DNA of 9,871 nucleotides from Promethearchaeota archaeon (GCA_019894815.1 JAGXNU010000066.1:1-9871); one strand, 5' to 3'; counted from the first letter of the stretch, positions 1 through 6,024 are shown. Numbers and translations are program-made. Notes: generated from the sequence alone by a model not told the origin.

Positions 1-682
1 ACATTTCAAGAGTATATCCAATGGGATCAGTTATTGGAGCCAATTTCGTTCTTGCCCAAACCAATAAACCACTCTTTTTTTCATATACCAATGTTGTATT
101 TTGGAACTTGGAATCTTGTTTAAAATCGAATGAAATGAAATTAGACGATTCTTCAACATCTATATCTCCAGGCATGTAACCACTATCTTGAGCAAGAGCT
201 AATTCTTTCAAGTAAGTTAAATTATTAATAGGGATAAGGAAACTGGACTGAAAAGAATTATATCCTAAAGCCATATTGAAGGCAGTTTCTCCATTTGATA
301 CATTATAAAAAGTATGGTTAGAATTCAAAACTCCCGCTTGATTCTCAATAAATTCAACATCCATGTAGGGCATTGGACTTCCAAAATCATTAAACATATC
401 ACTAGGATCTTTGTCATGAAAACCCGTAAAATTAACGGATATTTGACCACCGGCATTGGTCGTAGTAATATACTTAGAGGTATAATTTAAGTATGACCAA
501 CTTAGATCCCCGCCAAATTTTGTGACGTTGTAGATATACAAAGAATCCGTGTCTAATTCTGAATAGAAATTAGGGGGAATTGTGGTATCTGCTTTAACAG
601 TTGGAATTGATATCATGAAAATTCCTTGCATAATAAAGAAGGAACATAAAATACTAAGCACTATCGATTTTTTCTTCATCAT
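1..682 (-). CDS. Secreted, probably N-glycosylated surface protein (C-terminus outside window)
   Basis: The minus-strand frame is open from an ATG-ATG start at 682 to the window edge, giving 227 codons with the C-terminus missing. The N-terminus is a classic Sec signal peptide: MMKKK, then a hydrophobic core of about residues 6-27, then a V-K-A site with predicted cleavage after residue 31. The mature part is rich in Asn, Ser, Thr and aromatic residues and has seven N-x-S/T sequons (NVT, NYT, NFT, NHT, NVS, NLT, NTT), which fits an extracellular, N-glycosylated protein. Its last visible part contains a VYEKKSGLLVWA stretch, typical of repeated beta-strand surface domains. The overall look resembles secreted proteins I associate with Asgard archaea (possibly the 'choice-of-anchor S' group); that is from memory and unconfirmed. 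An AGGA motif lies 4 nt before the first ATG. No enzymatic motif is visible and function is unknown. It is divergent from the membrane protein at 917 and shares its regulatory spacer. Confidence 0.85.
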   Translation of the reverse strand, partial: MMKKKSIVLSILCSFFIMQGIFMISIPTVKADTTIPPNFYSELDTDSLYIYNVTKFGGDLSWSYLNYTSKYITTTNAGGQISVNFTGFHDKDPSDMFNDFGSPMPYMDVEFIENQAGVLNSNHTFYNVSNGETAFNMALGYNSFQSSFLIPINNLTYLKELALAQDSGYMPGDIDVEESSNFISFDFKQDSKFQNTTLVYEKKSGLLVWARTKLAPITDPIGYTLEM

Positions 683-748
683 TCTTCCTAGTTTTAGTAA
701 ATTTATTTGTAATTATCATAATAATATTTAAGAAAGCATAAAAAGTTT

Positions 749-764
749 TAGGAAACTTGTCCTA
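749..764. promoter_or_regulatory. Candidate operator palindrome 1 (TAGGA-N6-TCCTA)
   Basis: A 5-bp inverted repeat TAGGA/TCCTA with a 6-bp spacer lies in the divergent spacer. It matches the palindrome at 834-849 at 14 of 16 positions (TAGGAAACTTGTCCTA against TAGGAAATTTATCCTA). It lies about 70 nt upstream of the secreted-protein start. An AT-rich minus-strand stretch at 771-780 could be a TATA element, with this palindrome near its expected transcription start. A dyad of this size is typical of a dimeric winged-helix or HTH regulator. The role is inferred. Confidence 0.45.
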
Positions 765-783
765 TTAAAAAAATTTAAGGGAA

Positions 784-801
784 TTAGGACCTTCTACTCC
801 T
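784..801. promoter_or_regulatory. Degenerate third copy of the TTAGGA...TCCT dyad
   Basis: TTAGGA at 784-789 and TCCT at 798-801 repeat the half-sites of the two flanking palindromes, but with an 8-bp spacer and a truncated right arm. It may be a weak binding site or chance in AT-rich DNA. It is recorded because it lies between the two better copies. Confidence 0.2.
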
Positions 802-802
802 C

Positions 803-820
803 TTATATGACAATATAAAA
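803..820 (+). promoter_or_regulatory. Candidate TATA element for the 917 gene
   Basis: ATATAAAA at 813-820 is a good archaeal TATA-box match and lies at the right end of an inverted repeat TTATAT-GACA-ATATAA (803-818). Transcription would be expected about 25 nt downstream, near 840-845, inside palindrome 2. That arrangement would suit repression. A second AT-rich candidate (TTTATTATAATT, 867-878) would give a much shorter leader of about 10-20 nt. The sequence alone cannot decide between them. Confidence 0.35.
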
Positions 821-832
821 CATTCTTGAGAA

Positions 833-850
833 TTAGGAAATTTATCCTAA
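833..850. promoter_or_regulatory. Candidate operator palindrome 2 (TTAGGA-N6-TCCTAA)
   Basis: A perfect 6-bp inverted repeat TTAGGA/TCCTAA flanks AATTTA, and it is nearly identical to palindrome 1. Centres of the two palindromes are 85 bp apart, close to eight helical turns, so both would face the same side of the DNA. It lies 67 nt upstream of the 917 start and just downstream of the ATATAAAA element. A regulator binding here could control the membrane-protein gene and, with palindrome 1, both divergent genes. The function is inferred. Confidence 0.5.
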
Positions 851-916
851 TCTTTTTTAATCTTTCTTTATTATAATTCATATTAATAAAAATACTATAT
901 TTTTGAGCTCTCAGCG

Positions 917-1567
917 ATGGTATTAGAAAATTCAGATCTTGAAGGTGACATTGAAGTCTCTAAATCTGAGGTGGAAAAAGAAAGAGAAAATATTTCAGCG
1001 TGGCTTGAAAAACCATCTTTTAGAATTGCAATATTGAGCACTTTTGCGGCATTAGCAGTAGTGTTTGGTTACATGCTTGCATTTATTCCTAATATTGAAA
1101 TCTTTACACTAACAATCTTCTTATCTGGATTCATATTGGGTAAAAAGGAAGGATTAATCGTTGGTTTATTAAGTTCCATAATATTTACCTTCTTTAATCC
1201 ATTAGGTTCTTCAGTAGTGGCGCTTCCACTCTTCCTATACCAGATTGCGCATTATTCCTTGACAGGATTTTTAGGTGGTTTTTTAAGACATTATTTGAAT
1301 AAACGTGATTATTTTAAACCAAAAGAGGATCTCTATATATTTCCTATATTGGTAATATTAGGATTAACTGGAGCACTAATCACATTTTTTTATGATATTC
1401 TGAGTACATTTTTTGGAGCCATGTTATTTTCTCAATCATTTGAATATTTCTTGACCACTTATCTAGCGGGAATAATATTTACTACAACACATCTTATCGG
1501 GAATGTATTGGGGTTTATTTTTATTCTTCCAGGATTAATTCAATTATTAATAAAATTATTGGATTAA
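917..1567 (+). CDS. Polytopic membrane protein resembling an ECF-transporter S component
   Basis: This 216-residue protein has an acidic hydrophilic N-terminus of about 33 residues (VSKSEVEKERENISAW region), then about six hydrophobic segments: roughly 36-56, 60-76, 79-94, 103-124, 141-169 and 183-212. The helix 1-3 pattern, with IPNIEIFTL, an SGFILGKKEGL loop, then FFNPLG and a LPLFLYQIAHYSLTGFLGG helix, is typical of ECF substrate-binding (S) subunits, which capture vitamins or other micronutrients with a separate EcfT/ATPase module. The substrate cannot be read from the sequence, and no EcfA or EcfT gene lies nearby, so it would depend on a shared module encoded elsewhere. It has no clear Shine-Dalgarno before the ATG (GAGCTCTCAGCG precedes it), consistent with a weak or near-leaderless start. 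It is convergent with uL15 and divergent from the secreted-protein gene. An unrelated small membrane protein remains possible. Confidence 0.75.
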   Translation: MVLENSDLEGDIEVSKSEVEKERENISAWLEKPSFRIAILSTFAALAVVFGYMLAFIPNIEIFTLTIFLSGFILGKKEGLIVGLLSSIIFTFFNPLGSSVVALPLFLYQIAHYSLTGFLGGFLRHYLNKRDYFKPKEDLYIFPILVILGLTGALITFFYDILSTFFGAMLFSQSFEYFLTTYLAGIIFTTTHLIGNVLGFIFILPGLIQLLIKLLD

Positions 1568-1577
1568 ATAATCCAAT
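1558..1577 (+). terminator. Hairpin at the end of the membrane-protein gene
   Basis: ATTGGATT (1558-1565) pairs perfectly with AATCCAAT (1570-1577) across a 4-nt AAAT loop. The stop codon TAA (1565-1567) lies within it. No T-run follows directly on the plus strand, so intrinsic termination is uncertain. It may instead protect the 3' end of the mRNA. Confidence 0.35.
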
Positions 1578-1607
1578 TATAGTCCTTAAAATTAATAAAG
1601 TAGAAAA

Positions 1608-1625
1608 TTGTTAATTTTTTAACAA
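1608..1625 (-). terminator. Probable terminator of the ribosomal operon
   Basis: TTGTTAA (1608-1614) pairs with TTAACAA (1619-1625) around a TTTT loop, 9 nt past the uL15 stop. On the minus strand it is preceded by CTATTTTTG and followed by TTTTC and further T-rich sequence. Archaeal termination relies mainly on T-runs, so this T-rich region is a plausible end point for the operon transcript. Confidence 0.5.
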
Positions 1626-1634
1626 AAATAGAGA

Positions 1635-2111
1635 TTAGGAACTAAGAGATACTTTTCCGCCCGCAGCTTCAATCTTTTCAATTGCTATTTTTGAAGCTTT
1701 GTTAACGGTCACATTTATGGGTTTAGAAATTTCGCCACGACCTAATATTTTCTGGATATTTAAATCGTTTAAATTAATCGAGTATGTGCTTCCAGATTTT
1801 GAAGCTTTAGTTCCTTGAGAATATTTTTCAATGTTAAAATCTAAATCCTTGATGTTCATTGTATTTACCTTATATATTCGATTTATATCTTGTGGACGCT
1901 TGAATCCTTTTGTATTTCGAAATCTTGCCCATTCAGGATCCGGAAAGCCTAATTTTTTTTGTTTTAAGTAAGTTGGTTTTTTACTCTTTTTCCATCCAGT
2001 AGTACTTCCCTTTCCAGCTCTTTGACCAGCCTTTCGATGTTGTCCGACTTTTCCATAGCCGATAACGCGAGTACCTCTTTTCTTTCTTATTTTACTTGGA
2101 TATTTTCTCAT
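1635..2111 (-). CDS. rpl15: Large-subunit ribosomal protein uL15
   Basis: A 158-residue homologue of archaeal/eukaryotic uL15 (L27a/L15), which winds through 23S rRNA of the large subunit. The very basic N-terminus (KIRKKRGTRVIGYGKVGQHR, then KAGQRAGKG) is the family's glycine/arginine-rich rRNA-binding arm. The C-terminal half ends in the conserved VNKASKIAIEKIEAAGGKV strand-helix motif, so the protein is complete. GGTGA lies 9 nt upstream of the ATG, just after the uL30 stop. This is the last gene of the operon here. The usual downstream partner secY is absent, and a convergent membrane-protein gene follows after 67 nt. Confidence 0.97.
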   Translation of the reverse strand: MRKYPSKIRKKRGTRVIGYGKVGQHRKAGQRAGKGSTTGWKKSKKPTYLKQKKLGFPDPEWARFRNTKGFKRPQDINRIYKVNTMNIKDLDFNIEKYSQGTKASKSGSTYSINLNDLNIQKILGRGEISKPINVTVNKASKIAIEKIEAAGGKVSLSS

Positions 2112-2128
2112 GTTTACGATTCACCACG

Positions 2129-2662
2129 TTATATCATTTTTTTAACTAATTCATTAATGTATTTCTGTACATAACCTAAGGTACCGCCTTCATTATAATG
2201 CTTTTTAATAGAACCCCTAAATCCTTTCTGAGGAGGGTGCATTCGAAATACAGGCTTAATTTTGTAGATATCTTTTTCTCTATATTTAATTTCTCCAATT
2301 AATAAGGCTTTTGCCAATTCCTTTATATTTCCATACTTAGTTAAATTCTTGACGTGCTCATCCGTGAGGGGATTATTTCCTTCAATCCTACCTCTTACTC
2401 GTAAAAGCCTCACTAATGTTTTTTCGTCAATTTCACCATATGCGATATAATCCTTACATTTCGTAAGCATTCCTGTCATACTTTTTTCCCCCCATAACAA
2501 GACACCATGATTTACTTTATGCATTCTTAGCATCTTAATTGTATCTTGAATCTTTCCTTTCATTCCTGGGGCACCTCTAACACGTATAGCGAAATAAAGT
2601 ACCTGTGGTTTAACCACTTTTTTAATTTTTTTTTTTGCTACAACTTTTTGTTCAGCCATCAT
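2129..2662 (-). CDS. rpl30: Large-subunit ribosomal protein uL30
   Basis: A long, archaeal/eukaryotic-type uL30 (L7 in eukaryotes, L30 in bacteria, where it is only about 60 residues). The core begins with the conserved VLYFAIRVRGAPGMKGKIQD strand-turn and continues through KVNHGVLLWG and RVRGRIEGNNPLT. The C-terminal extension has HPPQKGFRGSIKKHYNEGG, typical of archaeal forms. A lysine-rich N-terminal arm (VVAKKKIKKVVK) precedes the core. A GTG at 2671 allows 180 residues, but I choose the ATG at 2662 (177 residues, MMAEQ). Those first three codons look like leader, and a GAGTGGT sequence sits at a workable distance before 2662. The next codon (2659) is also ATG and may be the actual start. 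The gap from the uS5 stop is 16 nt. Confidence 0.95.
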   Translation of the reverse strand: MMAEQKVVAKKKIKKVVKPQVLYFAIRVRGAPGMKGKIQDTIKMLRMHKVNHGVLLWGEKSMTGMLTKCKDYIAYGEIDEKTLVRLLRVRGRIEGNNPLTDEHVKNLTKYGNIKELAKALLIGEIKYREKDIYKIKPVFRMHPPQKGFRGSIKKHYNEGGTLGYVQKYINELVKKMI

Positions 2663-2678
2663 TACTACCACTCTTGTT

Positions 2679-3293
2679 TTATATATTAAAATGGAACTTA
2701 TGAGCTTGCTTCAAAGCATCGAAAGTCGCTTTAACGAGATTTTCACTTGTTCTTGTATCACCAAATGTTTTACTCCATATATCTTCGATTCCACATAATC
2801 GAAGGAGTTGTTTAACCTTATCAGCACATACTAATCCCACTCCTGCTGGAGCTGGGATTAATTGAATTCTAACTGAACCGCACTTTCCTTTTGTTTTAAA
2901 TGGAATACTATGTGTATGTCCGCAACCGCATTCTTTACTTCCACACCCCCTTAGAATGGGGATGACCGAAAGTTTGGCTTTATCAATTGCTTTCCTAATT
3001 GCAGGTCCTACTTCCCTACTTTTTGTTGAGGCAACTCCGATGAATCCATCAGATCCAATAAGCACCACTGCTTTAAATTTAGATCGTTGACCACTAGCGG
3101 TCATTTGCTGGACCATTTTTATGGTGACTACGTCTTCTTTTAATTGTGGTAAAAGAATATCAATAATTTGTTTTTCCTTTACTACAAGATTATTCTCAAA
3201 GATCTTGTCAATTGTAATTAGTCCACTTTGAACTAGTTCACCTAATTGTGTTTTAGGTATCCAAGCTGCTTCCATATTTCTAGGACGACTCAT
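2679..3293 (-). CDS. rps5: Small-subunit ribosomal protein uS5
   Basis: A 204-residue archaeal uS5 (eukaryotic S2), a component of the 30S subunit near the mRNA entry and decoding region. The double-stranded-RNA-binding domain spans about residues 45-110 (LPQLKEDVVTIKMVQQ, then SKFKAVVLIGSDGFIGVA). It is followed by the archaeal cysteine cluster RGCGSKECGCGHTHSIPF (Cys117, 122 and 124), with GKCGSVRIQLIPAPAGVGL completing the C-terminal domain. The length is normal for archaea. The start is the ATG at 3293. Only a weak GTGA lies upstream, 14 nt after the uL18 stop, so translation may depend on coupling. Confidence 0.97.
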   Translation of the reverse strand: MSRPRNMEAAWIPKTQLGELVQSGLITIDKIFENNLVVKEKQIIDILLPQLKEDVVTIKMVQQMTASGQRSKFKAVVLIGSDGFIGVASTKSREVGPAIRKAIDKAKLSVIPILRGCGSKECGCGHTHSIPFKTKGKCGSVRIQLIPAPAGVGLVCADKVKQLLRLCGIEDIWSKTFGDTRTSENLVKATFDALKQAHKFHFNI

Positions 3294-3307
3294 AAAATTT
3301 CACATTT

Positions 3308-3901
3308 TTAAGCTTTATTTTCTATTGATTTTATTGTATTAGTAATAATTTGATTAATTTTCAAAGGATTTATTTTCTTTTTATTCAAATATCCCGAGAA
3401 GATTTGTTCATATCTCTCAGGTTCTTCTTTTTTTAATAATTGAGCATAATTTTCAATATGAGTACCATTAATTCTTTCTTCCAGACCTTCCGGAAAGAAT
3501 TCTTCATTATAGGGAATTTCAATACCGGCTTTTAAAACACCTTTAAACGCAGCTAGAACACGGTTTTTATGATAAAATATCCCTAAATCGAGAATTGCCT
3601 CATTAACATCAGCTTTTTTAGCTCTAATACCGGCAAGATATCCTGTAAGATATGCGGCGGGAATATTTCCTGTATTTGCATTCCATTCAAACTTGGATGT
3701 TAATTCTTTTGAATGAGCTGAAACTAAAATTTTATCTCCCTTTAGTTTTGATTGGACAATTTGAACTGTTATATGATTATTTGAAGCCCTGATTACAGTT
3801 CTCAGCTTACCTGATTTTAATAACCTTAATCTCCGATGATAATTTGTCTTACCTTCCGCTCTTCTTCTATTTGCTATTCTGTATCTCGGTCCTTTTGCCA
3901 A
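3308..3901 (-). CDS. rpl18: Large-subunit ribosomal protein uL18 (TTG start)
   Basis: A 197-residue archaeal uL18 (eukaryotic L5), which binds 5S rRNA with uL5 to form the central protuberance. It opens with AKGPRYRIANRRRAEGKTNY and RRLRLLKSGKLRTVIRAS, the family's conserved basic N-terminus. The body (HITVQIVQ, AYLTGYLAGIRAKK, AILDLGIFYH) matches the family throughout. The initiation codon is TTG (3901-3899). It falls exactly where archaeal homologues begin, and a strong GAGGGAGAT Shine-Dalgarno precedes it, overlapping the eL19 stop codon. eL19 lies directly upstream with 2 nt between the coding regions, so the two are probably translationally coupled. Confidence 0.96.
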   Translation of the reverse strand: MAKGPRYRIANRRRAEGKTNYHRRLRLLKSGKLRTVIRASNNHITVQIVQSKLKGDKILVSAHSKELTSKFEWNANTGNIPAAYLTGYLAGIRAKKADVNEAILDLGIFYHKNRVLAAFKGVLKAGIEIPYNEEFFPEGLEERINGTHIENYAQLLKKEEPERYEQIFSGYLNKKKINPLKINQIITNTIKSIENKA

Positions 3902-3903
3902 CT

Positions 3904-4359
3904 TTATCTCCCTCGTTTCAGTAGTTCCTTTTCTTTTATATGGCGATTCATTTGGGCAACACTAGTAAACATGCCTCCTTTTGCATTCTTATACAGTTTT
4001 CTATATGTTGCCGTCGTAATCAATTTTCGATCTCTTAATTTTTTGAGCTCTCTTCTTTGAGGACGTATTTTTCTCATCCAAGCCTTCTTCTTAGGGGTTC
4101 TAGCACCTTTCTTCCCTTTTCTTTTTCCTAAACCTCTTGCTCTTCCCTTTTTCTTTCTTTCATGTCTGACATTTTTTCTATGTTTTGAGATACCTTGTTC
4201 ATATTTCTTCAGAATGACACCTTCTTTTATCAAGTTGCGGATGTCTTCTCGTGTGATTGCCATCCGTATATCTTCGATTAAGTAAGGATCAAAATAAACT
4301 CGATTCTCACCACATTTCAAAATTTGAGCGGCCATTCTTTTTTGGGCTTTTAAACTCAT
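3904..4359 (-). CDS. rpl19e: Large-subunit ribosomal protein eL19
   Basis: A 151-residue eL19, a large-subunit protein present in archaea and eukaryotes but not bacteria. The N-terminal domain (SLKAQKRMAAQILKCGENRV, then DPYLIEDIRMAITREDIRNLI) is followed by the very basic linker KKKGRARGLGKRKGKKGARTP and the conserved WMRKIRPQRRELKKLRD helix, ending with YRKLYKNAKGGMF. This domain order and length match archaeal family members. CAGTGATG, a match to the archaeal Shine-Dalgarno, lies just before the ATG. The stop codon lies within the Shine-Dalgarno of uL18. Its position between eL32 and uL18 is the standard archaeal order. Confidence 0.97.
   Translation of the reverse strand: MSLKAQKRMAAQILKCGENRVYFDPYLIEDIRMAITREDIRNLIKEGVILKKYEQGISKHRKNVRHERKKKGRARGLGKRKGKKGARTPKKKAWMRKIRPQRRELKKLRDRKLITTATYRKLYKNAKGGMFTSVAQMNRHIKEKELLKRGR
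3906..3914 (-). promoter_or_regulatory. Shine-Dalgarno deciding the uL18 TTG start
   Basis: GAGGGAGAT on the minus strand lies 4 nt from the TTG at 3901-3899 and is made from the last eL19 codons. It supports TTG initiation of uL18, since no ATG lies nearby in frame. Confidence 0.7.
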
Positions 4360-4380
4360 AATACATCACTGATTTATTAT

Positions 4381-4845
4381 TTAATCATCCTTTAATTCTT
4401 CTTCTAAGTCATCAACATCATCGAATGAAGATTCCAACATTGATTCCAAATCTTCTAATTCCCTTTGAGAGATTCCAATATTTAATATTTTAAATCCCCG
4501 ATTTTGAGCATAATCAATTAAGAGCATTCGTTTTTTCGCTCCTAACTTACTAGATATTTTTAAAGCATGCATTTTATTATTTAAATTCTTGAGATCTTCA
4601 ATACTTACAACTCTTACCTCTTCATACCCCGAAGGGTGCAGTCCTCTAACTTTTTTTGGTCCACGATATCCAACTGAAGGTGATTTAACACCAGATTTAG
4701 ATTTTATTCGAGTTCGTGAATCAATACCTCGTGCCTTTCTCCAAGGGTCTTTTACTCTTACATATCGCCATGACTCAACACGCCGAAAGCTTGGACGATG
4801 TTTAGCCATATTTTTTCTTAACTTCATTAATCTTTTTTGTTCCAA
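4381..4845 (-). CDS. rpl32e: Large-subunit ribosomal protein eL32 with acidic C-terminal tail (TTG start)
   Basis: A 154-residue eL32, found in archaea and eukaryotes and lacking in bacteria. Diagnostic motifs are KHRPSFRRVESWRY, RVKDPWRKARGIDSRTR, SVGYRGPKKVRGLHPSGYEE and the conserved LLIDYAQNRGFKILN region. After the core comes a strongly acidic tail of about 30 residues (QRELEDLESMLESS, then DDVDDLEEELKDD) that I would not expect in a typical eL32. TTG at 4845 is chosen: AGGTGG lies 9 nt upstream, made of the uL6 stop and following bases. The alternative ATG at 4827 would remove six residues and lack any Shine-Dalgarno. An ATG at 4853 is in another frame. uL6 ends 13 nt upstream. Confidence 0.94.
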   Translation of the reverse strand: MEQKRLMKLRKNMAKHRPSFRRVESWRYVRVKDPWRKARGIDSRTRIKSKSGVKSPSVGYRGPKKVRGLHPSGYEEVRVVSIEDLKNLNNKMHALKISSKLGAKKRMLLIDYAQNRGFKILNIGISQRELEDLESMLESSFDDVDDLEEELKDD

Positions 4846-4854
4846 AATTCCATA

Positions 4855-4860
4855 CCACCT
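4855..4860 (-). promoter_or_regulatory. Shine-Dalgarno deciding the eL32 TTG start
   Basis: AGGTGG on the minus strand overlaps the uL6 stop codon TAG (4861-4859) and lies 9 nt from the TTG at 4845. A ribosome ending uL6 would sit over the start signal of eL32. Confidence 0.65.
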
Positions 4861-5437
4861 ATTTTATTTGCCAGAGAACTTCGTCTCCTAGCTGTTTTTT
4901 ATATAAATACACACCATCTTGAAAAACACGGTGGTCTTTTTTTCGTATACGACAACTCTTTTTCATGTTCGCTGCTGTTTGACCCAGTGTTTCTTTATCT
5001 GGACCAGTTAAGATTACGTTATCATCTCGGACTTCAACAGATACATTATCTAAATAATTAGTCACTCTGGGAGCTCGTTCTCCCAAAAAATTCACAAAAT
5101 GAATTTCTTTATTTTTTTTCTTGATTTCAGCATTAAAAGGAAAGTGGCTATAACAAATTTTACAGGAATAAACATAATTTGTTTGGACACCGATTATTAA
5201 ATTTTTTATTATATTGTATAATGTTTTAGTTAGAGCAAGTGTTCCTCTTTTTGGGAAATTAGTCGAAAAAATTATTGAATTTCCTTCAACTACTATCTTT
5301 ATTCCCCTCACGTGAGAAAAATCTTTAGATATCTGGCCATTAGGACCTTTTACAGTGACTTGGTAATTCTCATCAGCAGTGACTTTAACTCCATCTGGAA
5401 TCTCCAATTTTTCCTCAAGATACACGGTTTTTACCAT
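4859..5437 (-). CDS. rpl6: Large-subunit ribosomal protein uL6
   Basis: A 192-residue archaeal uL6 (eukaryotic L9), which binds 23S rRNA near the GTPase-associated centre. Two repeated domains are visible: the first ends around RGTLALTKTLYNIIKNLIIG (about residues 64-83), and the second carries the archaeal/eukaryotic YSHFPF motif, NFLGERAPR and LTGPDKETLGQTAANM, then RIRKKDHRVFQDG. The KICYSHFPF form with two cysteines is unusual against common archaeal sequences but plausible. The C-terminus extends a few residues past the usual end (GDEVLWQIK). GAGGT lies 7 nt before the ATG at 5437. uS8 ends 19 nt upstream and eL32 starts 13 nt downstream. Confidence 0.97.
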   Translation of the reverse strand: MVKTVYLEEKLEIPDGVKVTADENYQVTVKGPNGQISKDFSHVRGIKIVVEGNSIIFSTNFPKRGTLALTKTLYNIIKNLIIGVQTNYVYSCKICYSHFPFNAEIKKKNKEIHFVNFLGERAPRVTNYLDNVSVEVRDDNVILTGPDKETLGQTAANMKKSCRIRKKDHRVFQDGVYLYKKQLGDEVLWQIK

Positions 5438-5456
5438 TGTTCATACCTCTTTTTTT

Positions 5457-5846
5457 CTAATAAACATAGCATAATGTCATGCCCCCGATCTTCTTTTCTT
5501 CGGCTTCTTTCATGGTCATTATACCTTGATTTGTTGTTAATATAATTAATCCAAGGCCGGGAGCAGGTAATAATCTTCGCTCTAATTTCTCGAAATCTCC
5601 AATACTATAATTAAGTCTCATTAAAGCCTTACATTCATTGATTTTTCCTCCCAAAGCCACTTTGAACTTGCCTACTCTTCCGTCATCGTATCTTTCAAAT
5701 TCTCCTATGTATGCATGTTGCTGAAAAATCCTCAAGATTCTCTGTATTAAATTAGATGCTGGGTTAATTATCACTTCTTTTTTTCTCGCCATTTCTGCAT
5801 TTTTTAAAATATTACATGCGTCAGCAACCGTATTTGTCAACTTCAT
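5457..5846 (-). CDS. rps8: Small-subunit ribosomal protein uS8
   Basis: A 129-residue uS8, which binds the central domain of 16S rRNA and helps organise the platform of the 30S subunit. The N-terminal domain begins TNTVADACNILKNAEMARK, close to the family's consensus. The C-terminal domain has RRLLPAPGLGLIILTTNQG and ends with GGMTLCYVY, the expected terminal motif. The length is that of a normal archaeal uS8. AAGGTGTAA just before the ATG at 5846 gives a good Shine-Dalgarno. uS14 ends 28 nt upstream and uL6 begins 19 nt downstream. Confidence 0.97.
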   Translation of the reverse strand: MKLTNTVADACNILKNAEMARKKEVIINPASNLIQRILRIFQQHAYIGEFERYDDGRVGKFKVALGGKINECKALMRLNYSIGDFEKLERRLLPAPGLGLIILTTNQGIMTMKEAEEKKIGGMTLCYVY

Positions 5847-5874
5847 TTACACCTTTTTTTTTCCTTTTACTATA

Positions 5875-6024
5875 TTATTCATAACGGCGGAATCCGATTT
5901 CTGTTCCAATTTCATAGAAACATCTCCTGCAGATATATAATCCATATCTTCTAATCACACCTCGATGAGTATGGCATCTTCTGCATTCTCTTTGACCTTT
6001 TCCGCTGTGTCTTCCTTGTGGCAT
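5875..6024 (-). CDS. rps14: Small-subunit ribosomal protein uS14 (short zinc-ribbon form)
   Basis: A 49-residue protein between uL5 and uS8. It reads MPQGRHSGKGQRECRRC, then HTHRGVIRRYG, and ends YICRRCFYEIGTEIGFRRYE. C14-x2-C17 and C32-x2-C35 form the zinc-ribbon of the C+ class of uS14, and the GFRRYE end is typical of archaeal S14. Zinc binding is inferred from these cysteines and from the family. In-frame TAA lies directly upstream of the ATG at 6024, so the start is fixed. GGATGATTAA supplies a Shine-Dalgarno. It lies 21 nt after the uL5 stop. The position uL5-uS14-uS8 is the canonical spc order. Confidence 0.96.
   Translation of the reverse strand: MPQGRHSGKGQRECRRCHTHRGVIRRYGLYICRRCFYEIGTEIGFRRYE

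Noticed and set aside
2663..2671. GTG at 2671 as the uL30 start
   Set aside because: It adds three residues and lies closer to the uS5 stop, while the ATG at 2662 or 2659 is more standard; not fully excluded.
4843..4853. ATG at 4853 as the eL32 start
   Set aside because: It is in a different frame from eL32; the eL32 frame is closed by a TAA a few codons further upstream and only TTG 4845 fits.
3836..5061. Plus-strand open frames opposite eL32, eL19 and uL6
   Set aside because: They lie antisense to genes with clear family motifs on the minus strand and show no recognisable domains or start signals.
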